Part shown: piece by piece, positions 25,330 to 34,522 of the stretch
Layout of the letters: each line of letters starts with the position of its first letter
Position numbering within the stretch: position 1 is the stretch's first letter
Assembly (NCBI GenBank): GCA_958448515.1
Contig: CAUDEF010000004.1
Coordinates: 1-64,000 of the forward strand
Length of the DNA: 64,000 nucleotides
Origin: an uncultured Phascolarctobacterium sp.
GTDB lineage: Bacteria > Bacillota > Negativicutes > Acidaminococcales > Acidaminococcaceae
Reading direction: 5' to 3'
Notes under the pieces: generated by a model
The model's input: the letters and a program-made list of their open reading frames with translations, nothing else
Database searches by the model: none
What the model was told of the DNA's origin: nothing
Program-made: the position numbers and the translations under genes

Positions 25330-27435
25330 TTATCTTCTGCTGCTGTGAATCGGTTTTAATCTGTCTTCCATGGGCATTTTTTCTTCTGCCGCGGCAAGCT
25401 GTGCCATTTCGTACAAGGTACTTTGAGCGCTGACAACCTCCGCCTTATTGCGTACACGACGATAAGCTCCGTTAGACTGCATCATATGAGCACCCACATT
25501 ATCACGCAGGTACAAATCCAGCAGCCATTTAATGCGTGCAATATGATTTTCGCTTTCTACAGGGAAAAATAATTCTACACGGTCATTAAGATTACGCGGC
25601 ATCCAGTCAGCACTGGACAAATACAGCTGCTCTTCACCGCCGTTGGCAAACCAGAAAATTCTGCTGTGTTCAAGCTGACGGCCTACAATGCTGCGCACGG
25701 TAATATTATCGCTGATACCTTCAATACCTGTTTTCAGGCCGCAGATACCGCGTACAATCAGCTCTATCTGTACGCCGTTGGCAGAAGCTTCATAAAGCTT
25801 TTGAATAACGGGCTGGTCAATCAGAGAATTCATTTTGGCAATAATATGGCCACCATTACCAGCTTTTGCCATGGCAATTTCATTATCAATCAGCGCATAG
25901 ATTTTTTTGCGCAATCCTGTAGGCGCCATAACCAGCTTGTTCCAAACAGTAGGTTCAGAATAACCGGAAAGCAGATTAAAGAACGCAGACGCGTCACTGC
26001 CAAACTGATCGTTAGAAGTCATCAGACCAAGGTCAGTGTAAAGTTTTGCCGTGCTGTCATTATAGTTACCGGTACCAAGATGCAGATAACGTTTAATGCC
26101 ATTGGCCTCTTTACGGACAATCAGCATAATTTTGGCATGGGTTTTTAAGCCCACAAGGCCGTAAATTACATGGCAGCCTGCCTGCTCCAGACGTCGTGCC
26201 CAGATAATATTGTTTTCTTCGTCAAAACGTGCTTTCAGTTCCACTAAAACAGTAACCTGCTTGCCATTTTCTGCTGCTCTAGCCAAAGCCGCAACAATAG
26301 GAGAGTTACCGCTGACACGATAAAGTGTCTGCTTAATAGCCAGTACTTTGGGGTCATCAGCAGCCGCGCTCACCAGTTTTACAACCGGGTCAAAGCTTTC
26401 ATAAGGATGATGGAGCAAAACATCATGTTTGCTGATTTCCTCAAATAAATCGCAGCCTTCAGGAAGCTCCATCGGTCTTTGAGGAACAAATGGCTCATAC
26501 AGCCAGGGCCACATGCCCTGCATACCTGTAAATTTAAAGAAACAGGTTGCATCCAAAGGTCCGTTAATTTCGTAAACTTCCATATCGCTTACATCAAGGT
26601 TTTCTTCCAGAAATCCCTTAATGCGGTTATTATTAGTTTTAAAAATTTCCAGACGCACCGGGGCACCACGTTTACGTTTGCGCAGAGATTTTTCAACCTC
26701 TTTCATCAAATCGTCAATGTCATCTTCCTCAACGTCCAGATCAGAGTCACGAATAATTCTGAACGGAACTACGTCAAGAATCTGGCAGCCGTTAAATAAA
26801 TCAGCGCAATGACTGGCAATAACATCTTCCAAAAATACAAAGGTACGCTTCTCTTCTCCGGGAATCTCAATAATTCTGTCCAGCACAGACGGAACCTGCA
26901 CTACACCCATACTGTGCTCGCCCTCGTTATTAACAAGCTCTACCGCCACATTCAGAGTTTTATTTGCCAAAAACGGAAACGGTCTTGATGCATCAATAGC
27001 CATAGGGGTCAGTACAGGATAAATATAATCTCTGTAATATTCTTCCAGCCAGCCTTTGCTTTCATCAGTCAGGCTGTATACACGTTTAAAATGCAGTCCT
27101 ACGCTGTCCATTTTCTGCAGCAAAGCCTGCAGATATTTGTACATGGTTCTGAACTGCTCATGGGCAGATTCAGAAATGGCATCCAGCTGTTCTTTAACAG
27201 ATAAACCTGACGCATCTCTTTTTTCGATGCCGTTATCATAGTTACCCCATAAACCTGCCACACGTACCATAAAAAACTCGTCAAGATTGGAGGCAGTAAT
27301 GGCAATAAACTTCAATCGTTCCAAAAGCGGTGTTTCTTCTACAGTAGCCTCTTTCAAAACGCGCAGATTAAATTTCAGCCAGCTAAGCTCTCTGTTATAA
27401 AAATACTCCGGTTTATTCAGATCCAATTTTTTCAT
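25330..27435 (-). CDS. ppk1: Polyphosphate kinase 1
   Basis: 701 residues, the normal length. PPK1 reversibly polymerises the gamma-phosphate of ATP into polyphosphate. The N-terminal domain opens with YFYNRELSWLKFNLRVL, the catalytic domain has HHPYESFDPVV, and the phosphorylated histidine is in GLKTHAKIMLI, with HLGTGNYND after it. Its ATG overlaps the TAA of the upstream Ppx-like gene (TAATG), so synthesis and a putative sensor/hydrolase are translationally coupled. Confidence 0.96.
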   Translation of the reverse strand: MKKLDLNKPEYFYNRELSWLKFNLRVLKEATVEETPLLERLKFIAITASNLDEFFMVRVAGLWGNYDNGIEKRDASGLSVKEQLDAISESAHEQFRTMYKYLQALLQKMDSVGLHFKRVYSLTDESKGWLEEYYRDYIYPVLTPMAIDASRPFPFLANKTLNVAVELVNNEGEHSMGVVQVPSVLDRIIEIPGEEKRTFVFLEDVIASHCADLFNGCQILDVVPFRIIRDSDLDVEEDDIDDLMKEVEKSLRKRKRGAPVRLEIFKTNNNRIKGFLEENLDVSDMEVYEINGPLDATCFFKFTGMQGMWPWLYEPFVPQRPMELPEGCDLFEEISKHDVLLHHPYESFDPVVKLVSAAADDPKVLAIKQTLYRVSGNSPIVAALARAAENGKQVTVLVELKARFDEENNIIWARRLEQAGCHVIYGLVGLKTHAKIMLIVRKEANGIKRYLHLGTGNYNDSTAKLYTDLGLMTSNDQFGSDASAFFNLLSGYSEPTVWNKLVMAPTGLRKKIYALIDNEIAMAKAGNGGHIIAKMNSLIDQPVIQKLYEASANGVQIELIVRGICGLKTGIEGISDNITVRSIVGRQLEHSRIFWFANGGEEQLYLSSADWMPRNLNDRVELFFPVESENHIARIKWLLDLYLRDNVGAHMMQSNGAYRRVRNKAEVVSAQSTLYEMAQLAAAEEKMPMEDRLKPIHSSRR

Positions 27436-28982
27436 TATTCTTCCACCCGTTCCAATATAGCTTTCAGTCCATAAACTTCTTCAAAGAAATCTGCCTTGGA
27501 AGCAAAAGTCCACTCTTCCAGTGACAAATCCATATTACAGTGAACATTTACAGTCATTACATTATCTTTGATATTAATGCTGCAGCCTTTAATTTTCTGC
27601 AGATAGCTTCTGTCCATAGCATCAGTCAGCCGCAAAATGGCTGCCAGTTTGGCTACTACCGCAACCATATTCTTTTCAACTTCCGGAGCCTTTTTATTGC
27701 CCTTTTCAAAAAACCTGTTGGCATGGTAATAAGCTGCCAGCGCAACTATTTTTTTATCATAATCGCTTAAGCTTAAAATATCCGTTGCCATAATCAGCTG
27801 ATAAGAATACAGCGAGTGACTGCGCATGCAAATATATTTGCCTATATCATGCAAAATTGCCGCAGCACGCAACAGCAGTCTTTCATGCTCACCCATGCCA
27901 AAACTTCTGGCAAGTTTATCAAACATAATCATAGAAAGACGCTCTACCTGCTCCACATGATTTCTGTCATAAGAATAACGCCTGCCAATACAGTGGAATA
28001 AACTCATCAGTTCCTGCTCATGGCTTTTGCGAAACTCCTCATTCATGTTGCCCACATGAAGCAGCTGCATACCGTCAATAAATCTGTCGGCAGTAACAAT
28101 TACCTCTTTGGCAGGCACAAGATCCAGCAGCTGTTCATACAAAAGCACAGTAGGCCATACCAGCTCAGCAGAGCTTTCATCAATACCATAGGCATTAATA
28201 ATCTGCGGCAGAGTCATTTTGCGCATCTGCTCAAAAAAGCTGTGGAAATCAGCCGCCTTAATGCGATGTATCAGCTTTTTGACATCCAATCCCATCATCT
28301 TTAAAACAAGTTCTGTCTCTGTACCGGAAAGCACCAGATAATTAACATGTCCCTGAGGCAGCTCACTGCGCACAGGACCGATGGTACTGGTCAAAAACTC
28401 AGTCAAAGCTCTGCTGAAATGCACGCTTTCGCGCTTATTGCGTTCAAAGCTTTCCTTCATACGGATAATGCCTACATGGAAATTTTCCTGATATTTAATC
28501 TGTTCATCCTGAACAAAAGTTACGCCAAGTCCGCCGGAAGAAATATCCATCATCAGCATACCTTCGCGGTCGCTGGTAATTTTAGCTTCTTTCAAAGTGT
28601 TGCGGATGGACGCATACTTGATATATATTTCCTTGGGCATATCCACTACGTCAACAACAAGGCCTGTTTTGCTGTAAATCTGATCCAGCAAAAACACCTG
28701 ATTGGTAGCCTCGCGCACGGCAGTAGTTGCCTGCAGCTTGTATTCGTCTACCCCATATTCTTTCATCAGACATTTAAAGCCATATAAAATATCACAAATC
28801 TCATTTACCAGAGAAAAAGGAATAACCTTATTTTTAAAAGTTTCCTCGCCCAGTCTTACTCTTTTATTGCAACTTTCAATTATTCTGCATCTGTCAATAC
28901 CACGATATTCAGTAATCTGCATGCTGATCATTTCTGAACCCAGATGAATGGCAGCAAAAGTAGTATATGATTTTTTTCTCAT
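27435..28982 (-). CDS. Ppx/GppA-like phosphatase with HD domain
   Basis: 515 residues from the ATG at 28982 (AAGGAGG 8 nt upstream); the longer frame has no ribosome binding site. An actin-like ASKHA fold begins TTFAAIHLGSEMISMQITEY, with a DISSGGLGVTF phosphate-binding loop near 150, followed by a C-terminal HD-type domain (AAAILHDIGKYICMRSHSLYSYQ). The canonical Ppx DxGSNS loop is altered to IHLGSEM, so its catalysis or substrate may differ; it could be a (p)ppGpp- or polyphosphate-sensing paralogue. Divergent from the second Ppx gene across a 184-bp spacer. Confidence 0.8.
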   Translation of the reverse strand: MRKKSYTTFAAIHLGSEMISMQITEYRGIDRCRIIESCNKRVRLGEETFKNKVIPFSLVNEICDILYGFKCLMKEYGVDEYKLQATTAVREATNQVFLLDQIYSKTGLVVDVVDMPKEIYIKYASIRNTLKEAKITSDREGMLMMDISSGGLGVTFVQDEQIKYQENFHVGIIRMKESFERNKRESVHFSRALTEFLTSTIGPVRSELPQGHVNYLVLSGTETELVLKMMGLDVKKLIHRIKAADFHSFFEQMRKMTLPQIINAYGIDESSAELVWPTVLLYEQLLDLVPAKEVIVTADRFIDGMQLLHVGNMNEEFRKSHEQELMSLFHCIGRRYSYDRNHVEQVERLSMIMFDKLARSFGMGEHERLLLRAAAILHDIGKYICMRSHSLYSYQLIMATDILSLSDYDKKIVALAAYYHANRFFEKGNKKAPEVEKNMVAVVAKLAAILRLTDAMDRSYLQKIKGCSINIKDNVMTVNVHCNMDLSLEEWTFASKADFFEEVYGLKAILERVEE

Positions 28983-29166
28983 ACATTTTACCTCCTTGCA
29001 TACCATATAAAATTCTCTGCATTTAATATAAAATCCTGCGGTCAAAGAAATATTATACATAGATTTAACATTGTAAAGAAATTTACATAAGAACACGCAG
29101 GATTTTTCCTGTATAATGATTAATATATATTACATTGTTATTTTTATTTCCGTGGGAGTGACACAA

Positions 29167-30687
29167 ATGCAAAGAATAGCCATCATAGATATCGGCTCCA
29201 ACTCCGCCAGACTGGTAATCAGCCATATTTACAAAAGCGGAGCCTACAACATGGTATATAATCAGAAAGAGGCTCTGCGCCTGAGCCAGAAGGTAGACAG
29301 CAACAACATGCTTACCAAAGAAGCCTTTGATTCTACTCTTGAAACAATGAAAAGCTTCGCCTACATGTGCGATATTTATAAAGCCGACAAAACAATTGCC
29401 GTAGCTACAGCAGCGATACGCAACGCAGGCAACGGTCAGGAGCTGATAAATCGTGTAGAACAGGAAACAGGTCTCAGCCTGCATATTATTTCCGGCAACA
29501 CCGAGGCTTATATCAGCTACCTTGGCGTTATTAATACTCTGGACGTCAAAGACGGTATTATTTTTGACCTTGGCGGCGGCAGTACCGAACTTATTCTTTT
29601 TAAAAACCGTGAAATACAGGAATCTGTTTCTCTGCCCTTCGGCGCAGTTAATACTACCGGCATGTTCAATACCCGTAATGAAATGCCCCCCAACGTTTAC
29701 AGTGATTTAAGCTTTTTTATCAGCAGCAAGCTTGCCAAATACCCCTGGCTGAAACAGCAGGGCCTGCCACTGATCGGCGTAGGCGGAACTGCCCGTACCA
29801 TTGCCAAAATCATTCAGCGCAGTAAAAAATATCCTACCATCAAGCTGCATAACTATTCCTTTAATGCCCCTACTTTCCGCAGCTTCTTCAATAATCTGCG
29901 TATAACCAATCTGGAACAGCGCAAAAAAATCTCCGGTCTTAACTCTGAGCGTTCTGATATAATTCTTGCCGGAACCAGCATTATCAACTGTCTTTTTGAT
30001 GCTACCGGCTGCAAAAAATTCATCACCTCCGGCTGCGGTCTGCGTGAAGGACTTTTTTACGATTACTATGCCAAAACCCACAATCTGCCGGTTATTGCAG
30101 ATAATATTTTAGAGCGCAGCAGAGAAAATATTTTAAACCTTTATACAGCTGATACAAAACACAGCAGGCTTATTACCGGCTTTGCCATGAAAATGTTCGA
30201 CAGCTGGTCAGAACTGCATAATCTGCCCAAAGGCTGCCGTAAACTGCTGGAAACCGCAGCACTGCTTCACGATATAGGCATTACCATTAACTTCTACAGC
30301 CATGCCCGTCACAGCTCCTATATGATTTTAAACGCGCAGATTTTTGGCCTTACTCATAAGGAGCAGATTATTACCTCTGCCATTGCCGGCTGGCATAACG
30401 GTATCTCCAAAAGTTATTTCCGTGACCGTATTTATAAAGAAACTCTCAATGATGAGGACTGGGACGCAGTAAATAAAATGGCACTTATTCTGGCACTTGC
30501 CGAAAGCCTTGATTACTCTCAAACCAGTACAATCAACAACATAAAACCAGCTATTGATAAAAAAGACGCTCTTTTGTCCATCTGTGCGGATGAAATTCCC
30601 AGCATCGAAATGCATCAGTTAAAATCTCATCTGCCCTGGTTTAAAAAAGCGTTTGGCACTGCACTTACAGTACAGGTTGACAAATAA
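29167..30687 (+). CDS. ppx: Exopolyphosphatase (Ppx/GppA family) with HD domain
   Basis: 506 residues from the ATG at 29167, preceded by GTGGGAGTGACACAA. It keeps the canonical phosphate-binding IDIGSNSARLVI loop at the N-terminus and FDLGGGSTELILF (about 135-148), with a C-terminal HD-type domain (LLHDIGITINFYSHARHSSY). It should release phosphate from the ends of polyphosphate. It is divergent from the ppk1 operon. A TATAAT at 29112-29117 is a possible -10 but no well-spaced -35 was found. Confidence 0.9.
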   Translation: MQRIAIIDIGSNSARLVISHIYKSGAYNMVYNQKEALRLSQKVDSNNMLTKEAFDSTLETMKSFAYMCDIYKADKTIAVATAAIRNAGNGQELINRVEQETGLSLHIISGNTEAYISYLGVINTLDVKDGIIFDLGGGSTELILFKNREIQESVSLPFGAVNTTGMFNTRNEMPPNVYSDLSFFISSKLAKYPWLKQQGLPLIGVGGTARTIAKIIQRSKKYPTIKLHNYSFNAPTFRSFFNNLRITNLEQRKKISGLNSERSDIILAGTSIINCLFDATGCKKFITSGCGLREGLFYDYYAKTHNLPVIADNILERSRENILNLYTADTKHSRLITGFAMKMFDSWSELHNLPKGCRKLLETAALLHDIGITINFYSHARHSSYMILNAQIFGLTHKEQIITSAIAGWHNGISKSYFRDRIYKETLNDEDWDAVNKMALILALAESLDYSQTSTINNIKPAIDKKDALLSICADEIPSIEMHQLKSHLPWFKKAFGTALTVQVDK

Positions 30688-30703
30688 AATACAGATTATA
30701 AAT

Positions 30704-30729
30704 AAAAAGGAGGCTTATGCCTCCTTTTT
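30704..30729. terminator. Bidirectional terminator between ppx and peptidase gene
   Basis: AAAAAGGAGGC and its complement around a TTAT loop; it ends at the last base of the convergent peptidase stop codon, with T-runs on both strands. Confidence 0.8.
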
Positions 30730-31856
30730 TATTCTGCTGCAGCCACTAAAATTCCGTAAACCATGTATGCAGAATTATATAAATCTTCTTCTTTGATAAA
30801 CTCTTCCACAGTATGTACTTTGCTCATGCCGGTACCCAAAATTACACAGGGCACGCCGTAAGCATTGATAAAGTTGGCATCACTGCCGCCGCCTGTTAAA
30901 GCAATATCTGCTGTAAAGCCACATTTTACGCAGGCTTCCTTAGCCAAAGCAACAACCTTGCTGTCTTCTTCAATCAGGAAGGAGCTGTATTTGTGTTCAA
31001 CTTTTGCTTCTGCTTTAGCACCATATTTTTCTGCACTTTCGCAAACAGTATCAACTATTTCGTGCATAATTGCTTCCAGTTTTTCATTATTGCGGCTTCT
31101 TGCATCACCCTCAATAACAACTAAATCCGGAACAATATTGGTAGCAGTACCGCCGTGAATAATACCGATGTTACAGGTAGTTTCTTCATCAATACGTCCG
31201 TAACGTTTAACGTCAGCCAGTGCTTTAGCCGCAATCATAACAGAGTTAATGCCTTCTTCCGGAGCAAGGCCGCCATGAGCTTTTTTGCCATGTACGCTGA
31301 TAGCATACTTATACTGACCGGGAGCACCGACAACAATTTCACCGGGAGCACCTTCGCTGTCCAAAGCATAGCCAACTTCAGCTTTCAGCTTAGATCTATC
31401 CATGCATCTGGAACCGTTAACGCCGCCTTCTTCAGCAATGGTAAAGAGTACCTGAATATCGCCATGCTCTGCGTTTTCTTCCAGCAGCATACGGATACCT
31501 TCCAGAATCGCCACTACACCGGACTTGTCATCTCCGCCTAAAATAGTAGTTCCGTCACTGTACAGACAGCCGTCCTTTTGTACTACAGTAGTACCGGTGC
31601 AGGGATCAACACCATCCATGTGCGCGCTTAAAAGTACGGCAGCAGCGCCTTCTTTATTACCCGGCAAAAAGGCCCATAAATTGCCGCATTCACCGCCCAA
31701 AGTCTTGCCTGCATCATCTTCTTCAACGGTAAAACCCATTGCTTCCATTTTCGCTTTTAAAAGTTCAAAAACTTTTCTTTCCTTTAAAGTCTGACAGGGC
31801 AAAGCAACAATCTCCTTAAACTCTGCCAGAATTCTTTCTTTATTAAGCTCTTTCAC
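30729..31856 (-). CDS. M20-family peptidase (PepT-like)
   Basis: 375 residues from a GTG at 31856 with AAAGGTG 8 nt upstream; an ATG at 31874 is open but lacks a site. Metal ligands follow the M20 pattern: LLSAHMDGVDP, LGGDDKSGVV, IAEEGGVNGS and ALDSEG, with HGKKAHGG in the dimerisation domain and a final histidine in SKVHTVEEFIKEEDL. It is likely a dinuclear-zinc amino- or tripeptidase of the PepT/YqjE group acting in the cytosol. Confidence 0.9.
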   Translation of the reverse strand: MKELNKERILAEFKEIVALPCQTLKERKVFELLKAKMEAMGFTVEEDDAGKTLGGECGNLWAFLPGNKEGAAAVLLSAHMDGVDPCTGTTVVQKDGCLYSDGTTILGGDDKSGVVAILEGIRMLLEENAEHGDIQVLFTIAEEGGVNGSRCMDRSKLKAEVGYALDSEGAPGEIVVGAPGQYKYAISVHGKKAHGGLAPEEGINSVMIAAKALADVKRYGRIDEETTCNIGIIHGGTATNIVPDLVVIEGDARSRNNEKLEAIMHEIVDTVCESAEKYGAKAEAKVEHKYSSFLIEEDSKVVALAKEACVKCGFTADIALTGGGSDANFINAYGVPCVILGTGMSKVHTVEEFIKEEDLYNSAYMVYGILVAAAE

Positions 31857-31885
31857 AAGTTTCACACCTTTCATAAAACTTTATG

Positions 31886-32443
31886 CTAAATAATACCGGT
31901 ATGTTCCAGTAATATTTTAGTACCTATCAAAACCAGCACTACTCCGCCAAAAACATTGGCTCTTGCACCTACGGCACTGCCCAGCTTAAAGCCAGCCAAA
32001 CCGCCAAAAGCAGCAATGGCAAAAGTAACAATACCAATCAAAGCCACTGCCAGCCAGATATTGGTATCCAAAAACGCAAGGCTGATACCTACAGCCAAAG
32101 CATCAATACTTGTAGCAACAGCCAGCACAAACATCTCTTTGGTTGTATAGCTCTTTTTCACGCTGCAGGATTCAGACGCTTCCTTAATCATATTATAACC
32201 AAGGTATGCCAGCAGGATAAAAGCAATCCAGTGATCATACTCCGTGATATACTCTTTAAACGAAACTGCTCCCGCATAACCAAAAAGAGGCATCAGTGCC
32301 TGAAATACGCCAAACCAGATACCAAAACGCAAAGCACCTTTCGTTCTGTTTTCCGGCGCAAGCACCATACTACCGCATATAGATACTGCAAAAGCATCCA
32401 TCGCCAGGCTGACTGCCAAAAGTAATAATTCTGCTAAACCCAT
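31886..32443 (-). CDS. mntP: Manganese efflux pump MntP
   Basis: 185 residues, six predicted membrane spans, with the two family repeats SLAMDAFAVSICG (about 13-25) and ATSIDALAVGISLA (about 110-123) that carry the aspartates needed for transport. It exports Mn2+ from the cytoplasm. No yybP-ykoY-type riboswitch can fit in the 16-bp gap to the upstream gene; it appears to be cotranscribed with the ThrE-like genes. Confidence 0.93.
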   Translation of the reverse strand: MGLAELLLLAVSLAMDAFAVSICGSMVLAPENRTKGALRFGIWFGVFQALMPLFGYAGAVSFKEYITEYDHWIAFILLAYLGYNMIKEASESCSVKKSYTTKEMFVLAVATSIDALAVGISLAFLDTNIWLAVALIGIVTFAIAAFGGLAGFKLGSAVGARANVFGGVVLVLIGTKILLEHTGII

Positions 32444-32459
32444 ATTTTCTCCTCAATAT

Positions 32460-32948
32460 TTAATTTTCTTTGCTATTTAACTTTTTCAGCCTCTCCAGAC
32501 GCTGCTTTCTGGATCTGCTTATTTTTAAAACTCTGAAGGCACTGGTCATAAACATCATTCCCAAAGCAATAGCTGCCGCATCGGTAGCTGCTGTCAAAAG
32601 TACGCTCATGCCATCTTCAAAGCTTTTTTCGATAATCTTGGTCATGCCCTGATACATGCCCAGTCCCGGCACCAAAGGAATAATTCCCGGAATGACAAAA
32701 ATTGTAACAGGCTGCTTAAAAATACGTGCCGCAAACTCACTGCCCAACGCAATAATCACCGTAGCCGCAAAATTGGCAAAAAACGAGTTATAGTCAAGGT
32801 GATGGCGCAGCAGCACAAAAACTACCCAGCCTACGGCACCAATTACGCCGCTTACCAACAGAGACCTGCGGGGAGCATAAAACAATATGCCAAAAGCAGC
32901 AGTAGCCAGAAAAGAAAAAATAAAAGCAGAAATGAAATTTACCTCCAT
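32460..32948 (-). CDS. ThrE-type threonine/serine exporter, small subunit (YjjB-like)
   Basis: 162 residues from the ATG at 32948 with GGGGGTGGAATTT upstream. Four or five membrane spans, and the IVIPGIIPLVPGLGMYQGM-type motif of the DUF3815/ThrE_2 half. It overlaps the end of the next gene upstream by 10 bp. The two proteins correspond to the two halves of the Corynebacterium threonine exporter ThrE, split as in YjjP/YjjB. Confidence 0.85.
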   Translation of the reverse strand: MEVNFISAFIFSFLATAAFGILFYAPRRSLLVSGVIGAVGWVVFVLLRHHLDYNSFFANFAATVIIALGSEFAARIFKQPVTIFVIPGIIPLVPGLGMYQGMTKIIEKSFEDGMSVLLTAATDAAAIALGMMFMTSAFRVLKISRSRKQRLERLKKLNSKEN

Positions 32949-33724
32949 AAATTCCACCCCCAAACATGCCATGCCTGCAGGCTAAATGCCAAACCTACGG
33001 CAATGGAGGACGCAAAGAGCAAAGCCTCAGAAATACGAGAACTGCCGGAAATCAAATCTCCTGCCATATAATCGCGCAAACCATTAGTAAAAGCCACACC
33101 GGGCAGGAAAGGCATTAACGCGCCAACGATAATCTTTTCCATGGTACACTGCACGCTTACAGCACAGCAGATAATAGCTACCACGCCGATAGCAACCCCT
33201 GCCATGGCATTTTCCCAGAAAGCACTGGGACGATAGCCACCCAGTTTTTTTAACAGCAGCATAGCAAAAAGTCCTGTTATAAAAGCCGCCGCAAAATCAT
33301 GGCTGTTGCCGCCAAGCATTGCCGAAAATCCTGCAGAACTGATGCCGGATGCCAGACACACCATATTTTTACTGTACGGTGGCTCAGCTTTCAGCTTGCT
33401 TTCAAGATAAGCCATTGTTTTATCATAACCCATGGCCCAGCTTTTCAGATTATAGGTAAGCTCATTCATCTCGCTGATAGTACTCAGATTAGTACTGCGG
33501 TAGCGAATACGGCACACACAGTTAAAACCGTCAGGCTTTTCATCACCAATAATAATTACCGTAGGCGTAACAAAAACATTAATGTCAAACAGATTATTAG
33601 CCTGACATACTCTGGTAATTGTATCCTCAACTCTGGAAGTCTCAGCACCGCTTTTTAAAAGCACCTTGCCTATCATCATAGCCAGATTAAATGCTTTCTC
33701 TCTGTCCAAACCTGTTAAGCCCAT
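32939..33724 (-). CDS. ThrE-type threonine/serine exporter, large subunit (YjjP-like, DUF1212)
   Basis: 261 residues. The cytosolic N-terminal domain shows the DUF1212 pattern (GKVLLKSGAETSRVEDTITRVC), and the C-terminal half has five hydrophobic spans with MPFLPGVAFTNGLRDYMAGD. It works with the overlapping small subunit to export threonine, serine or a related small acid. It starts 2 bp after the uracil-DNA glycosylase-like gene. Confidence 0.87.
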   Translation of the reverse strand: MGLTGLDREKAFNLAMMIGKVLLKSGAETSRVEDTITRVCQANNLFDINVFVTPTVIIIGDEKPDGFNCVCRIRYRSTNLSTISEMNELTYNLKSWAMGYDKTMAYLESKLKAEPPYSKNMVCLASGISSAGFSAMLGGNSHDFAAAFITGLFAMLLLKKLGGYRPSAFWENAMAGVAIGVVAIICCAVSVQCTMEKIIVGALMPFLPGVAFTNGLRDYMAGDLISGSSRISEALLFASSIAVGLAFSLQAWHVWGWNLWR

Positions 33725-33726
33725 GA

Positions 33727-34419
33727 CTAAACACCCTCGTTAAACAGCCCGGCAACAGCAGCTTTAAACTTATTGGCTCCACCCATGGAAGGATGCGGTA
33801 CTGCACTGCAGTCAACGCCATATTTACCTAAAGTCTGCGCCGCTTTCTGACCGATTGTTATAATTTTCATTCCCGGAACAAGCTCCAGCAGCATTTTTGT
33901 ATATTCAATGCCTGCATCAAGCTCCGTACGGGAAGGAGTTCTGTTAGACAGCAGATTGCCATCCTTGTAAGGATGAAAGGGAAATATATTCCACAAAATA
34001 ACATCAAAAGCAGCCAGCCCATGCTTATTTAATGCATTCCAGACAACAGTATCAGTCGGTTCATTAAATCCCTTCTGCTGCTGCATTTTATTCAGCATAC
34101 TGCTTTGGGGATTACTTGTGCGCTGGTACTGCCAGTTTCCCAATACGCTCTCCGGCTTGATATCAGGATGATGACCCAGCAAAATACGCTCAGAGGTAAT
34201 GGCAATCCCGCTGAAATGTCCTCCCTGATAGCCGATTGCTTCAGCCAGAAATAAATATCTGGCTCCTTGGCGCAGCTCCAGATAGCGCTTTAAATTGGCA
34301 CTGCGGATTACAGGAGCCTGCACGCCTATATCGCAGGAAGCATCATACTCGCGCCAGGGATTAAACACCTGCTCACTCTGATACCCCTGCAGTTTATTGA
34401 TAAAATCATGTACAGTCAT
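33727..34419 (-). CDS. Uracil-DNA glycosylase superfamily protein
   Basis: 230 residues from the ATG at 34419 (MTVHDFINKLQGY), preceded by GGAGGGTATTTTTT; the upstream extension is hydrophobic noise running through a terminator. The C-terminal half has IGQKAAQTLGKYG and VPHPSMGGANKF, the latter an H-P-S motif like the catalytic HPSP of glycosylases, and the centre has ILWNIFPFHPYKDG like the family's N-x-FP motif. It probably excises uracil or a related damaged base. Group membership within the superfamily is not resolved. Confidence 0.75.
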   Translation of the reverse strand: MTVHDFINKLQGYQSEQVFNPWREYDASCDIGVQAPVIRSANLKRYLELRQGARYLFLAEAIGYQGGHFSGIAITSERILLGHHPDIKPESVLGNWQYQRTSNPQSSMLNKMQQQKGFNEPTDTVVWNALNKHGLAAFDVILWNIFPFHPYKDGNLLSNRTPSRTELDAGIEYTKMLLELVPGMKIITIGQKAAQTLGKYGVDCSAVPHPSMGGANKFKAAVAGLFNEGV

Positions 34420-34479
34420 AAAAAATACCCTCCGGTTATTTATTATACCCTGTAACAGTAAATTTATCCAATACAAAAA

Positions 34480-34510
34480 AAGCGATTCAGAGCATAACTC
34501 CGAATCGCTT
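34480..34510 (-). terminator. Terminator after dcuC
   Basis: AAGCGATTC and GAATCGCTT form the stem, extended by GAG/CTC inside; on the minus strand it is followed by seven T residues. Confidence 0.75.
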
Positions 34511-34522
34511 AATTTTATTTTA

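Noticed and set aside
28983..29096. N-terminal extension of the Ppx-like gene upstream of ppk1
   Set aside because: AAGGAGG is positioned for the ATG at 28982; the extension has no site and overlaps the promoter region.
29082..29117. Sigma-70 promoter TTTACA...TATAAT for ppx
   Set aside because: The spacing is 24 nt, too long; only the -10 is mentioned under ppx.
32444..32459. Manganese riboswitch upstream of mntP
   Set aside because: Only 16 bp separate mntP from the upstream gene, too little for the yybP-ykoY aptamer.
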